NCBI RefSeq assembly: GCF_003054025.1
Contig: NZ_QBKG01000006.1
Span: forward strand, 1-64,000
Direction: 5' to 3'
DNA: 64,000 bases
Source of the DNA: Capnocytophaga leadbetteri
Lineage (GTDB): Bacteria; Bacteroidota; Bacteroidia; Flavobacteriales; Flavobacteriaceae
The notes beneath the pieces were generated by a model that was given only the letters and a program-made list of their open reading frames with translations, was not told where the DNA came from and made no database searches. How positions within the stretch are numbered: the stretch's first letter is position 1; each line of letters starts with the position of its first letter. Positions 1 to 8,325 of the stretch are shown piece by piece. Made by a program: the position numbers and the translations under genes.

Positions 1-108
1 TAGTGGATACTCATCTATACTGATGTAGTAAAGGAGTTCTTGCTTACAATACTTAACTTAAAAAATGAAAAACATAAATTAAACTGACAAAATAAATGTA
101 AACCGTTT

Positions 109-1374
109 TTAGGACGTGACACTATTTATTTGTCCTTCCCCTACTTTCACCCCATTATGTTTAATAACATATGTTATAGGATAGCATACCATTGGGTTTT
201 CATTCGTTACAGACATCTCAGGAGCTTTACAAGAGCCTCCATATACAATACTTGCATTCATAAAACGCATATCGCCTGCAAGCATTGGGTCACTGTTGTT
301 ATTACAATTTTGCCCTTTGATACGGAAGTAGAACTTAGGACGTTTTGGATCTTCTTTCAGATCTTTATAGGTACGATTGTGAGCAGCCAAATCGTAGTAT
401 ATAATCTTTTTTCCTACAACTGAGGACGTACCTTCTGGCAAAGTGAAAAGATCACGCCACACTATACGTGTGTCATTAGGATTACCTCCATACTTATTAG
501 CCAAATCATCATCAGAATAAGCTGTATATTCATAGAGAGCTAACAACTCAGGTGTATTGAAATACTTATAGAATGGTGAATTGGTATTATAACCATAACG
601 AATATCTAAATAATCACAACTGGTTTGTCCTCCTCTTTGAATATCTTGATACACTTGGTCACTACCAAAGTCATTATTAGACCTGTTAGGCGCAGGGAAA
701 TCGCGTTGCATAAGAGCAATCGTTGCAGGTACAGGCTGTCCATTGGCTATATTATAAGTATGTAGCTTAGCCTTGTAGTTACCTGCTGGCATATTATAGC
801 CTGTAAATTTCACAAAGGAAATTGTCTTATCCTTATCAGTTTCTGTAATAGTAAAAGTACGAGTACCTGTATAGGTTGCTGGCATCTCAACAAGCTCTAC
901 TACATAAGTCTTACCTGCTACAGGACTTTGTATCTGGAAGCGCAACTGACCTGTTGGTATACAGTTGAGTGAATTATTGGTAGCTTGAAAGTTAAGCGTT
1001 TCATTTCCTGAAGCTCGTTGTGTTACAGTTACTGCTATTTTATCACTTTCATAAGTACCATTTCTCTGTGCTACATAATAAGTGGTGCCTGCTACCAATG
1101 GGGTAGTGCTTGCCAACGGACTTCCTCCTGTGGCACTGTTATACCATACAATGTTAGCGTCTTGCGGTTGCAAAGAGGCTATGGTTTGGCTACCTCCTCC
1201 ACATAAAGTGTGAGCAGTTTGGGTTACGGTAGGCGTTGCTACACGGCTGATAGTAATATGGCGTATAGCCGACTCACACTTACCTGCCACTGTATAAGCA
1301 TACGAATAGGTGGTTTGAGTAAGTGTAAATAATACTAATAGTGTCTGTAATTGTTTATAAATTCGTGATAACAT
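109..1374 (-). CDS. Secreted Ig-like-domain protein, possibly truncated
   Basis: The reading frame is open from 1494, but I place the start at the ATG at 1374: it gives a signal peptide (hydrophobic stretch LLVLFTLTQ, about residues 12-20), and a good promoter lies at 1402-1431, inside the longer version. Residues about 45-120 form an Ig-like module of the kind found in Bacteroidetes surface proteins (IVWYNSATGG, then GTTYYVAQ). The remaining 300 residues are Cys-containing and beta-rich with no motif I recognise. Such modules usually sit in long adhesin-like proteins that end in a type IX secretion or gliding-motility C-terminal domain. Here the frame stops at about 421 residues without one, so the protein may be a shortened copy, or simply secreted another way. 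Function is unknown; a cell-surface role is inferred. Confidence 0.6.
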   Translation of the reverse strand: MLSRIYKQLQTLLVLFTLTQTTYSYAYTVAGKCESAIRHITISRVATPTVTQTAHTLCGGGSQTIASLQPQDANIVWYNSATGGSPLASTTPLVAGTTYYVAQRNGTYESDKIAVTVTQRASGNETLNFQATNNSLNCIPTGQLRFQIQSPVAGKTYVVELVEMPATYTGTRTFTITETDKDKTISFVKFTGYNMPAGNYKAKLHTYNIANGQPVPATIALMQRDFPAPNRSNNDFGSDQVYQDIQRGGQTSCDYLDIRYGYNTNSPFYKYFNTPELLALYEYTAYSDDDLANKYGGNPNDTRIVWRDLFTLPEGTSSVVGKKIIYYDLAAHNRTYKDLKEDPKRPKFYFRIKGQNCNNNSDPMLAGDMRFMNASIVYGGSCKAPEMSVTNENPMVCYPITYVIKHNGVKVGEGQINSVTS

Positions 1375-1401
1375 TGAGATATAATTAGTGACTCTAGGGG
1401 G

Positions 1402-1431
1402 CAAAGATACAATATTTTTTAAAACCACAAA
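1402..1431 (-). promoter_or_regulatory. Flavobacterial promoter for the Ig-like protein
   Basis: On the minus strand the -7 box TATCTTTG (1402-1409) is preceded by TTTG (1428-1431) with an 18-nt spacer, close to the Bacteroidetes consensus TTTG-N19-21-TAnnTTTG. It predicts transcription starting about 20-25 nt before the ATG at 1374 and argues against the longer reading frame that starts at 1494. Confidence 0.6.
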
Positions 1432-1547
1432 AAATGAATGAAAAAAAATACACAAATGACCTCTATCCTTCTCTAATGGGTAAAATATCACCAATACAGA
1501 AGAAACAACCTGTCTTACAAGTTAATAAAACTCTCTAATAACAAATG

Positions 1548-2588
1548 CTAGTTCTCAAATTTTATCTTTATCTTATCGGTAGTAGCATACGCTTGGCAGC
1601 TTAGTATATAGCCATCGGCAACCTCTTTTTCGCTTAGGGTTTCATTCTTCGCCATTTTGGCTTCCCCCTCCTCTACTTTGGCTACACAGCTGCTGCACAC
1701 ACCATTTAGGCAAGAATAAGGCGCATCATAACCTCGCATCAGTGCCGAACTCAGCAGCGTCTGGTTTTTAGCACTCCCAAAAGTATGCGTTTGTCCGCCC
1801 AATCGCAGTGTGATTTCTACATTACCCTGTAGCTGACTGTAGTCGGTATCAGCAGGCGATGCCTCGAAGAGCTCAGTAAAAATACGGTCTTTATCTATAC
1901 CTCTTAGCAAAAGCATCTCTCGTAGGTCTTTCACTAATTGAGTAGGACCGCAAGCGTAATAGCGCCCCCAGTTGAAGTCTTTATATTTATCAAATAGTTC
2001 ATTTACTATCTTATCATTGATACGCCCCTTATAGTGGTCGCCCCAAGGCTCTTGACTAAAGGCGTAATGCACCTTGAAACGCTCAGGGTATTGCGCCTTT
2101 AGGGCTTCAATCTCATCAAAAAACAAAGTTTCTTCTTTAGATTTATTGCCGTAGACGAACACTACTTTTATTTGTGTCATCGCCAAAGCCGTCTTAGCAA
2201 TGCTCATCATAGGGGTTACCCCACTACCAGCCGAAAAGAGCATAATATCCCTATTACCAAAAATATCGTAGAAGAACACAAATGAACCCATTGGGGGCAT
2301 CACCTCTATAGTATCACCCTCTTTGAGTTCTTGGGTAGCGTAGGTAGAAAACACCCCATTGGGCACGCGCTTCACCGCCACACTCAGTTCGCCTTCATTA
2401 ACGCCAGAACAGATAGAGTAAGCGCGTCGCACTTTCTCTCCATTGATAGTTTGCTGTAGGGTGAGGTACTCGCCTGCCTCAAAACTAAAAACTTTGCGCA
2501 AGAGGTCAGGCACTTCAAAGGTAATCATCACCGATGAAGTAGTAAGGTGTGTTATTTTAGCAACTTTAAGTTCGTAAAGTTTATTCAT
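1548..2588 (-). CDS. PaaE-like flavin / 2Fe-2S oxidoreductase
   Basis: An electron-transfer reductase with three modules in family order. The N-terminal flavin-binding barrel carries RAYSICSG (about 55-62). The NAD(P)-binding domain has GSGVTPMM (about 121-128). The C-terminal plant-type 2Fe-2S ferredoxin has cysteines at about 293, 298, 301 and 331, spaced CX4CX2CX29C exactly as in that fold. At 346 residues it has normal length for the family whose best-known member is the reductase subunit of phenylacetyl-CoA epoxidase. No paaABCD genes are present, so it more likely serves another oxygenase or acts as a general ferredoxin/flavodoxin reductase. Its start lies 21 bp downstream of the S41 peptidase stop, so the two are probably co-transcribed. 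Confidence 0.85.
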   Translation of the reverse strand: MNKLYELKVAKITHLTTSSVMITFEVPDLLRKVFSFEAGEYLTLQQTINGEKVRRAYSICSGVNEGELSVAVKRVPNGVFSTYATQELKEGDTIEVMPPMGSFVFFYDIFGNRDIMLFSAGSGVTPMMSIAKTALAMTQIKVVFVYGNKSKEETLFFDEIEALKAQYPERFKVHYAFSQEPWGDHYKGRINDKIVNELFDKYKDFNWGRYYACGPTQLVKDLREMLLLRGIDKDRIFTELFEASPADTDYSQLQGNVEITLRLGGQTHTFGSAKNQTLLSSALMRGYDAPYSCLNGVCSSCVAKVEEGEAKMAKNETLSEKEVADGYILSCQAYATTDKIKIKFEN

Positions 2589-2609
2589 TTCGTTTTTTGT
2601 CTTTTGTCT

Positions 2610-4079
2610 TTACTTATACATTTCGTTATACCCGAAATAGGCGTCTTTAGAGGTTGTCAAAACCTCATAAGAGAAAGGAGTAACGCTGGGTCTGCGGCTC
2701 TGGGCTGCGCTACGGCTACCGGTTATTTGCGCTATAGCTTCGGCTAAGAAAGGTTCGGTAGGGTCGCCGAGTATGCCTATGTTAGCTAAATCTTCTTCCA
2801 TAGGTATGTCGGGCACTAACCCCTTAGTATAATCGCTAAAGCCTTTGGCGTTCTCTATACTGAGCACTATAGGCTGCATAGCCCATTTGTGCTTAGGGTT
2901 CTTTACTTTTCCAGCTTTGTCTATATAATCATAAATAGTGATAGACCCTTGGTTTTTGCCTACCGTAGTCTGTCCTATTTGTGTTATAGGCATATAGGGC
3001 TTCAAGCCGTTAATTACTAATTCGCTGGCGGAAGCGGTGCGCTCGGTAGTCAGCACGTATAGCTTAGAAAGCTGCAAGCTGTGTATGGGGGTGCCGTCTT
3101 TCATCTTATCGGTTAAATACTGCACCGTAGCCCCTTGCAAGTTGGCTGCAGCTTGCATCTTAGTATTCCATTTCTCTTTAACAAAAAGCTGCCCTTGGTG
3201 TTGCCCTGCTATCATCGATGCCAAATATACCGCTGTATCTATACTCCCCCCGCCATTGTAGCGCAAGTCGAGTACTAAGTCAGTAGTTCCTGCCGCCTTA
3301 AACTCGGCAAAAGCCTCATTCAGTTCCTTGTTATAATTAGCGATAAAAGCGTTGTACATCAGGTAGGCAATCTTATGCTGCCCAAGTGTGATAACCTTTT
3401 TTATCAGCACAGGGTTCTCTGGCGTTTCGGTGTTGTGTAGCGTAACGGTATGCCCTGTAGGCTGCAATATGCCTTGCTGGTCGATACGATAAATATCAAT
3501 AGTGTAGGTTTTGTTCTTCAGCAGTTCGTTTATATTAGTTTTCGTGATGCGCTGCCCGTTGATAGTGAGAAAAATATCACCTCTTTTCAGACCTTGTTTA
3601 TCGGCATCGGAATTAGGTATCACATAATTCACAAAGCCCGCAGCATTAACCCCGTTCCTCATCAATACATACTGAGAGTCCATACCCGTACTTGCCGAAA
3701 TACCTTTGAACTGGTTTTCTAACTTCACATAATCATCGGTGATATAGCTAAAGCGGTCTATTTGCTTGTATTTATTGAGCAAACCTCTGTAGAAAAGAGC
3801 CTCAGGACTGCCGAAACTCTTAAGGAATTTAGTATAATCAGTGTTCTTTTCTGCTTTGGTAGTCGAGAGTTTTCCGAAACGGTTATCTTGCAGATTGCTA
3901 ACCTCTTCTTGCCATAAATAGTATTGATTAAGCCCTTTCCATATAAAGTCGCGTATGCGCAAATCAGTGTCAGGGCCTGTGTAGTCAGAGCCCGTAACTA
4001 TTTGTTCTTCAACTTCTTTAACACAAGAAATCAAACTAATAGCGACTAATATACAGATAAATAAATGCTTCATTTTCAA
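2610..4079 (-). CDS. S41-family (C-terminal processing) peptidase, lipoprotein
   Basis: A 489-residue secreted serine peptidase. The N-terminus is a lipoprotein signal with lipobox LISC (Cys19). A PDZ-like segment (about 125-200) contains ADKQGLKRGDIFLTINGQ. The catalytic core has DLRYNGGGS (about 271-279), then SASE with the likely nucleophile Ser350 and the general-base Lys375 in VGKNQG. The 25-residue Ser-Lys distance equals that of E. coli Tsp (S430/K455). Expected on the periplasmic or outer-membrane side, cleaving unstructured or C-terminal protein segments; the substrate is unknown. A second possible start is Met3. The region just upstream (4091-4100) holds a near-consensus minus-strand -7 box (TTACTTTCGC). 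Confidence 0.88.
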   Translation of the reverse strand: MKMKHLFICILVAISLISCVKEVEEQIVTGSDYTGPDTDLRIRDFIWKGLNQYYLWQEEVSNLQDNRFGKLSTTKAEKNTDYTKFLKSFGSPEALFYRGLLNKYKQIDRFSYITDDYVKLENQFKGISASTGMDSQYVLMRNGVNAAGFVNYVIPNSDADKQGLKRGDIFLTINGQRITKTNINELLKNKTYTIDIYRIDQQGILQPTGHTVTLHNTETPENPVLIKKVITLGQHKIAYLMYNAFIANYNKELNEAFAEFKAAGTTDLVLDLRYNGGGSIDTAVYLASMIAGQHQGQLFVKEKWNTKMQAAANLQGATVQYLTDKMKDGTPIHSLQLSKLYVLTTERTASASELVINGLKPYMPITQIGQTTVGKNQGSITIYDYIDKAGKVKNPKHKWAMQPIVLSIENAKGFSDYTKGLVPDIPMEEDLANIGILGDPTEPFLAEAIAQITGSRSAAQSRRPSVTPFSYEVLTTSKDAYFGYNEMYK

Positions 4080-4109
4080 AATATTTTTCTGCGAAAGTAA
4101 GACTTTTTT

Positions 4110-4117
4110 TATATTTG
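4110..4117 (+). promoter_or_regulatory. Possible -7 box TATATTTG upstream of mutL
   Basis: TATATTTG matches TAnnTTTG on the plus strand, but no clear TTTG lies 19-21 nt upstream, and it would give mutL a leader of about 165 nt that includes the repeats at 4169-4201 and 4250-4280. Weak candidate. Confidence 0.3.
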
Positions 4118-4168
4118 CACAAATTTTTATAAGAATTAGCTGGTTAGATGTACTAAGATTAGAGGCTC

Positions 4169-4201
4169 ATCCTTCGGTGATCCTTCGGTGATCCTATAGT
4201 G
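4169..4201 (+). repeat. 11-bp tandem repeat upstream of mutL
   Basis: Three head-to-tail 11-bp units: ATCCTTCGGTG at 4169-4179 and 4180-4190, then a diverged ATCCTATAGTG at 4191-4201. Related 11-bp arrays with a TTCGGTG core lie before the PLP enzyme at 50427 and, more diverged, before lepA. A stretch at 4217-4248 (GTAAAGGTAAGATATAAAGG and a T-rich tail) also closely resembles one at 50284-50317. Confidence 0.7.
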
Positions 4202-4249
4202 TAAGTATATCCAAAGTAAAGGTAAGATATAAAGGATTTTTTCTGCTTT

Positions 4250-4280
4250 TCTAATTTGCTAATTTACTAATTTGCTAATC
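4250..4280 (+). repeat. CTAATTTGCTAAT direct repeats before mutL
   Basis: Four degenerate copies of CTAATTTG / CTAATTTA in tandem, ending 9 nt before the mutL ATG. The same heptamer-like units form the leader region of lepA (30355-30395), the region before the PLP enzyme (50325-50350) and part of the toxin-antitoxin promoter (7650-7680). They supply TTTG tetramers that can serve as -33 boxes. Confidence 0.6.
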
Positions 4281-4288
4281 AAAAAAAT

Positions 4289-6127
4289 ATGTCAGATATA
4301 ATAAAATTACTCCCCGACCACGTAGCAAACCAGATAGCGGCTGGCGAGGTGATACAGCGTCCGGCATCGGCAGTAAAAGAGCTGATGGAAAACGCTATCG
4401 ACGCTAAGGCTACCGTCATCAAACTGCTTATAAAAGAAGCAGGCAAAACCCTCGTGCAGGTTATTGATAATGGTATAGGTATGAGTACTACCGATGCGCG
4501 TTTGTCGTTTGAAAGGCACGCTACCTCCAAAATACAGCGCGCCGAAGACCTTTTTCAGCTACAAACTAAGGGGTTCAGAGGCGAAGCCCTTGCCTCAATA
4601 GCAGCTATTGCCCATATTGAGATGCAAACCAAGCGCCAAGAAGACGAATTAGGCACCGAAATACATATAGAAGGCAGCAAAATAACCCGACAAGAGCCTT
4701 GTGTGTGCAACAACGGCACAAGTATAGCGATGAAAAACCTATTTTTCAACATACCTGCTCGCCGCAACTTCCTAAAAAGCGATAGTGTAGAGATGCGCCA
4801 TATACTCGATGAGTTTCACCGAGTAGCTTTGGCACACCCCTCTATTCACTTTTATCTATACAACAACGGCAATGAGCTGTATAACCTGCCCCCTGCTAAC
4901 TTCCGTCAGCGTATCGTGCATCTCTTTGGCGGACGTACTAACGAAAAATTAGTACCTATCATCAGCGAGGATACGCCTGTGGTAAAAATCAGCGGTTTTA
5001 TAGTAAAACCTGAGTATCTGCCTAAGAGCAAGCAACTGCAATTCTTAATGGTTAATCACCGTTTCGTGAAGAACCAATACCTCAACCACGCTATCACCGC
5101 TGCCTACGAGGGGTTGATACGCCCTGACCAAAAACCTGAGTTTTTTATTTGTTTAGAGGTAGACCCTGCTACTATCGACATCAACATACACCCTACTAAA
5201 ACTGAAATAAAATTTGAAGAAGAGCACAGCATCTACGCCCTGCTAAAGTCGGCAATAAAGCACAGTTTGGGGCAGTTTAGCATTGCTCCTACCCTCGATT
5301 TTACTAAAGACCCCACTTTCGATATTCCTTATCAGTACAAGGATAAAGAGCCGTCTTTCCCAAAAATAGAAGTAGACCCCGACTTCAATCCTTTTAAGAT
5401 GGAAACACCTGCAGTAAAAAGTGGCAGTGGTGGGGGCGGCAATAGCTTCAGTTTTCAGAAGAAAACCGCCCAATGGGAAAGCCTGTATACCGGTATCGAG
5501 TCGGCTATCAATACGACTGCTGAGGCGGTAGAAAGCACGCTGTTCGAGGCTGAACCTGCTAAGCCTCAGGGTAAGAAAATCATCAGTTTGGCTAAAAAAT
5601 ACCTCATCACTACTTTGGGGGGCGAACTGATTATCATCAACAGCAACAGGGCTCACCAGCGCGTGCTGTACGAGGGATTTATGAAGAGTTTGGAGAGGGC
5701 GCACACTGCCAGTCAGCAGCTGATGTTCCCTTACGAGCTTTCCTTTTCGGCACACGAATTGCAGGTGATAGCACAGCTGCAAACTCTCTTTGAGAGCATA
5801 GGTTTTATGTTTACTATCGAAGATGACAAAATAGTGCTTAGCGGCATTCCTTTGCACCTGACAGACAGTCAGATACCTAATATTTTCAACGAACTCATTC
5901 AGCAGCACATCGAGCTATTACCTACTACCGAAAACACTCAGAAAGAAGCCTTTGCAAAGACCCTCAGCAAGAGTTTAGCCATCAAAACAGGACAGGTACT
6001 CAGTGAAGAGGAACAAGAAAGTTTGATAAATAATTTGTTTAGTTGTCAAGAAGTATTAATTTCGCCTTTTGGAAAACGTATTTATTACAACTTATCGATA
6101 AATGAAATAGACCGTTTGGTTAATTAA
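4289..6127 (+). CDS. mutL: DNA mismatch repair protein MutL
   Basis: A 612-residue MutL. It has the N-terminal GHKL ATPase (ENAIDAKAT at about 35-42, DNGIGM, GFRGEALASI) and the transducer domain with the family segment DINIHPTKTEIKF. A low-complexity linker (SGSGGGG, near 375) leads to the C-terminal dimerisation domain. It couples MutS mismatch recognition to downstream excision in the cytoplasm. The C-terminal segment that carries the metal-dependent endonuclease motif DQHAxxExxxE in nicking MutLs reads NSNRAHQRVLYE here, so that motif is degenerate. The rhomboid gene follows 15 bp downstream, suggesting one transcript. Confidence 0.95.
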   Translation: MSDIIKLLPDHVANQIAAGEVIQRPASAVKELMENAIDAKATVIKLLIKEAGKTLVQVIDNGIGMSTTDARLSFERHATSKIQRAEDLFQLQTKGFRGEALASIAAIAHIEMQTKRQEDELGTEIHIEGSKITRQEPCVCNNGTSIAMKNLFFNIPARRNFLKSDSVEMRHILDEFHRVALAHPSIHFYLYNNGNELYNLPPANFRQRIVHLFGGRTNEKLVPIISEDTPVVKISGFIVKPEYLPKSKQLQFLMVNHRFVKNQYLNHAITAAYEGLIRPDQKPEFFICLEVDPATIDINIHPTKTEIKFEEEHSIYALLKSAIKHSLGQFSIAPTLDFTKDPTFDIPYQYKDKEPSFPKIEVDPDFNPFKMETPAVKSGSGGGGNSFSFQKKTAQWESLYTGIESAINTTAEAVESTLFEAEPAKPQGKKIISLAKKYLITTLGGELIIINSNRAHQRVLYEGFMKSLERAHTASQQLMFPYELSFSAHELQVIAQLQTLFESIGFMFTIEDDKIVLSGIPLHLTDSQIPNIFNELIQQHIELLPTTENTQKEAFAKTLSKSLAIKTGQVLSEEEQESLINNLFSCQEVLISPFGKRIYYNLSINEIDRLVN

Positions 6128-6142
6128 CTTATCAAGAAAAAT

Positions 6143-6892
6143 ATGGAACGAATATCAAAAACAGTTTTGCACCTCATTATCATCAATACTTTGGTTTTAG
6201 TCCTTATGGTATTGAATGAAAAGGGGTTATTTTTGCCGCAGACGAATCTGACGTACTTGTTTTCGCTGCATTATTACGAAATGCCTTCCTTCCATTGGTG
6301 GCAGTACCTCAGCTATATGTTTATGCACGGGGGTATCTTCCATTTGCTTTTTAATATGTATGCGCTGTGGGCATTCGGCACACCACTCGAAAATATATGG
6401 GGGCGTAATAAGTTTTTGTTTTTCTACTTTTCTTGTGGTATAGGGGCGGCCTTGCTACAAACAGGAGTTAATTATTACTACGTACACCAAGCGGTAAATG
6501 CTTTAGCCGAAGTAGGCATTCCAGCTGAAGAGACAATTAGCCTCATACGCCAAGGCAAATACTCGCCTGAATGGGGTAACATCATCAACTACAGCACCTA
6601 CCAAAGTATGTACGATACTCTCAGGTCATATACTGTGGGGGCTTCAGGGGCTATCTATGGTATTTTAGTAGCTTTCGCAATGTTTTTCCCCGATGCTAAG
6701 CTAATGCTTTTCTTTGTGCCCTACCCTATTGCAGCGCGCTATTTCATACCAATCATTGTGGCTTTAGACCTCTTTTCAGGGGTTACCGGCACCCCTATTT
6801 TCGGAGGTAATATCGCTCACTTTGCTCACGTAGGGGGTGCCCTTGTAGGATTCCTGATAATGCTCTTTTGGCGAAAAAGAAGCTTTAATTAA
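6143..6892 (+). CDS. Rhomboid family intramembrane serine protease
   Basis: A 249-residue inner-membrane protein with about six hydrophobic segments. Rhomboid hallmarks are all present: HGGIFHLLFNM (62-72), the catalytic serine in GASGAIYG (Ser168), and the catalytic histidine in AHVGG (His229). A soluble loop of about 50 residues (about 108-160) separates two membrane segments and is longer than in minimal rhomboids. It should cleave transmembrane segments of unknown client proteins. It lies between mutL and a small secreted protein and is probably co-transcribed with both. Confidence 0.9.
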   Translation: MERISKTVLHLIIINTLVLVLMVLNEKGLFLPQTNLTYLFSLHYYEMPSFHWWQYLSYMFMHGGIFHLLFNMYALWAFGTPLENIWGRNKFLFFYFSCGIGAALLQTGVNYYYVHQAVNALAEVGIPAEETISLIRQGKYSPEWGNIINYSTYQSMYDTLRSYTVGASGAIYGILVAFAMFFPDAKLMLFFVPYPIAARYFIPIIVALDLFSGVTGTPIFGGNIAHFAHVGGALVGFLIMLFWRKRSFN

Positions 6893-6911
6893 TTGAAAAT
6901 TCATAATTACT

Positions 6912-7649
6912 ATGCGTTTTTTGTATTTCTTAATCATAGCAAGTTGCTGGGGGCTAACGGCTCAGGGGCAGGCGACTATACGCGGTAGGGTTATGCACGA
7001 CACCATTCCGCTGGTAGGGGCGCACGTGCTCAATATGCATAACAATGCGATAACCACCACCGATGCTAATGGCTATTTTAGCCTTAGTGCCCGCGAAAAC
7101 AGCACACTAAAAATTAGCTACGTAGGGATGCAAACTACCTTTCACAAAGTAGTAAAAGCCGATTTTGGTTTTTCGGGGATACTCATCGCTATGAAAGAGG
7201 ATATCAATCAGTTAGAGGGGGTAGAAGTATCAAAATACCGCAAGATTACCGCGCAAGATTTGGGTATATTGCAGCACAAACCCATAGAACGCACCTTTGC
7301 CGAGAAACGCCTTTACAGCGCTACCCATAGCGGAAGCGGAGTATTGAGTATTGATTTGGTTGTGAATGCTATCACAGGAAAAACTAAAATACTCAAAAAA
7401 GTAGTCGCTAACGAAAAGAATTTGATAGTAGCCGAGTACATAGTAGCGCACCTAAGCGATTTTATGAAAAAAGACCTCAAACTGAATGAAGAAGAGATAA
7501 ATGTTTTGGCCTATTTTGTAATGGAGCGCCCTGATTTTCACGATTTAGTACGAAAAAAAGACAATAAGCCAATGGAGTTCCTACTTATTGAGGCGTGGAG
7601 CGAGTACAAGAAATTAGCCAACACGTCAATTAATGAGTTAGAAAATTAA
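6912..7649 (+). CDS. Carboxypeptidase-regulatory-like (TonB N-terminal type) secreted protein
   Basis: A 245-residue protein with a cleavable signal (MRFLYFLIIASCWGLTAQG). A CarboxypepD_reg-like beta-sandwich follows at about residues 20-95 (IRGRVMHDTIPLVGAHVLN ... TTDANGYFSLSA ... LKISYVGMQT), the fold found at the N-terminus of SusC proteins. The C-terminal 140 residues are charged and end near WSEYKKLA. There is no barrel, so this is not a transporter. Proteins of this layout are common in flavobacteria and have no assigned role. It starts 19 bp after the rhomboid stop, the third gene of the mutL run. Confidence 0.75.
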   Translation: MRFLYFLIIASCWGLTAQGQATIRGRVMHDTIPLVGAHVLNMHNNAITTTDANGYFSLSARENSTLKISYVGMQTTFHKVVKADFGFSGILIAMKEDINQLEGVEVSKYRKITAQDLGILQHKPIERTFAEKRLYSATHSGSGVLSIDLVVNAITGKTKILKKVVANEKNLIVAEYIVAHLSDFMKKDLKLNEEEINVLAYFVMERPDFHDLVRKKDNKPMEFLLIEAWSEYKKLANTSINELEN

Positions 7650-7668
7650 AAATTTGCTACTTAACAAA

Positions 7669-7699
7669 TTTGCTAATTCAAATATTATTTGTATCTTTG
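7669..7699 (+). promoter_or_regulatory. Promoter of the toxin-antitoxin operon
   Basis: TTTG (7669-7672), a 19-nt spacer and TATCTTTG (7692-7699) match the flavobacterial consensus exactly. The antitoxin ATG follows 25 nt later at 7724, which rules out the longer open frame that begins inside the promoter at 7670. Confidence 0.75.
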
Positions 7700-7723
7700 C
7701 TGAAGAAAATAGAAGAGAAAATT

Positions 7724-7948
7724 ATGTGTGTATTAGTATATCCAAAAAATGAAGCTCAAAAATCAGCTTTAACCTCTTTTTTAGAGGAGAGAGACATTGA
7801 TTTTGATTATGAAGAGCCAAGAGCAACACCTAATGAGTATCTAAAGTTGCTTGAAAATAGAATTGATGAAATTAAGTGTAATCCTGAGAGTGCAGGAAGT
7901 AGTTTTAATGACTTCGACAAAAAAATGAGAGCTAAATATGGATTTTGA
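7724..7948 (+). CDS. Putative type II antitoxin
   Basis: A 74-residue acidic protein (MCVLVYPKNEAQKSALTSFL, then two EE-rich helices and a C-terminal FDKKMRAKYGF). I do not recognise a named antitoxin family. Its role is inferred from size, position directly before a RelE/ParE-like gene, an 11-bp overlap with that gene (shared 7938-7948) and its own consensus promoter. The N-terminal beta-strand plus helices could be a DNA-binding or dimerisation part, and the C-terminal tail the toxin-binding part, as in other small antitoxins. The start at 7724 is chosen because the promoter ends at 7699. Confidence 0.65.
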   Translation: MCVLVYPKNEAQKSALTSFLEERDIDFDYEEPRATPNEYLKLLENRIDEIKCNPESAGSSFNDFDKKMRAKYGF

Positions 7949-8258
7949 ATTAATGATTCATCGTCAAGCTGAAATAGATTTAGAAGAAATACTTATTTTT
8001 TACAATAATATCAAAGATAACTTAGGCTTTGAAGTATATGAGGAAGTTTATGACTATATTCAAGAGATAAAAAGTCGCCCTTTTTCTTTCCGAAAAGAAA
8101 CAGAACAAATACGAGTTTGTTTTACAAAAAGATTTCATTTTGCTATTTATTTCGTAGTTGTTGAAGACCTTTTTAAAATTTGGATTATAGGAGTTATAAA
8201 TCAGAAAGACAACCCTAATAAGTTAGAAAGAAGAATTTCAGTCCTTAATTTGAATTAA
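7938..8258 (+). CDS. RelE/ParE-family toxin
   Basis: A 106-residue protein with the RelE/ParE layout. The N-terminal strand and helix pair carry IHRQAEIDLEEILIFYNN, where family members typically read 'A..DL..I..Y'. RPFSFRKE follows in the middle, then the strand run VCFTKRFHFAIYFVVVED and a final WIIGVINQKDNPNKL, the position where family toxins often end in 'H..R.p..w'. It should be either an mRNA interferase or a gyrase poison; the sequence does not decide which. It overlaps the antitoxin by 11 bp in another frame, implying translational coupling. Confidence 0.75.
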   Translation: MDFELMIHRQAEIDLEEILIFYNNIKDNLGFEVYEEVYDYIQEIKSRPFSFRKETEQIRVCFTKRFHFAIYFVVVEDLFKIWIIGVINQKDNPNKLERRISVLNLN

Positions 8259-8283
8259 AGCTACTAAATATTTTAGAAACAAC

Positions 8284-8305
8284 GCTAGTAGCAGCAACTA
8301 CTAGC
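8284..8305 (+). terminator. Short hairpin between the toxin and the phosphomutase gene
   Basis: GCTAGTAG (8284-8291) pairs with CTACTAGC (8298-8305) around a 6-nt loop. No proper T-run follows. It could weakly end the toxin-antitoxin transcript or sit in the leader of the phosphomutase gene, 20 nt before its ATG. Confidence 0.4.
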
Positions 8306-8325
8306 TTATAAATAAATTTGATTTT

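Noticed and set aside
1-108. Possible 5' end of a further minus-strand gene at the left edge
   Set aside because: An open stretch reaches the edge, but it is too short and AT-rich to judge, and no clear start signal was seen.
1548-2588. Calling the reductase PaaE of phenylacetate catabolism
   Set aside because: No other paa gene is near. The same domain order serves many oxygenases and general reductases in flavobacteria.
5243-5908. 221-residue minus-strand open frame inside mutL
   Set aside because: It is a codon-phase shadow of a well-supported gene, with no motif and no promoter.
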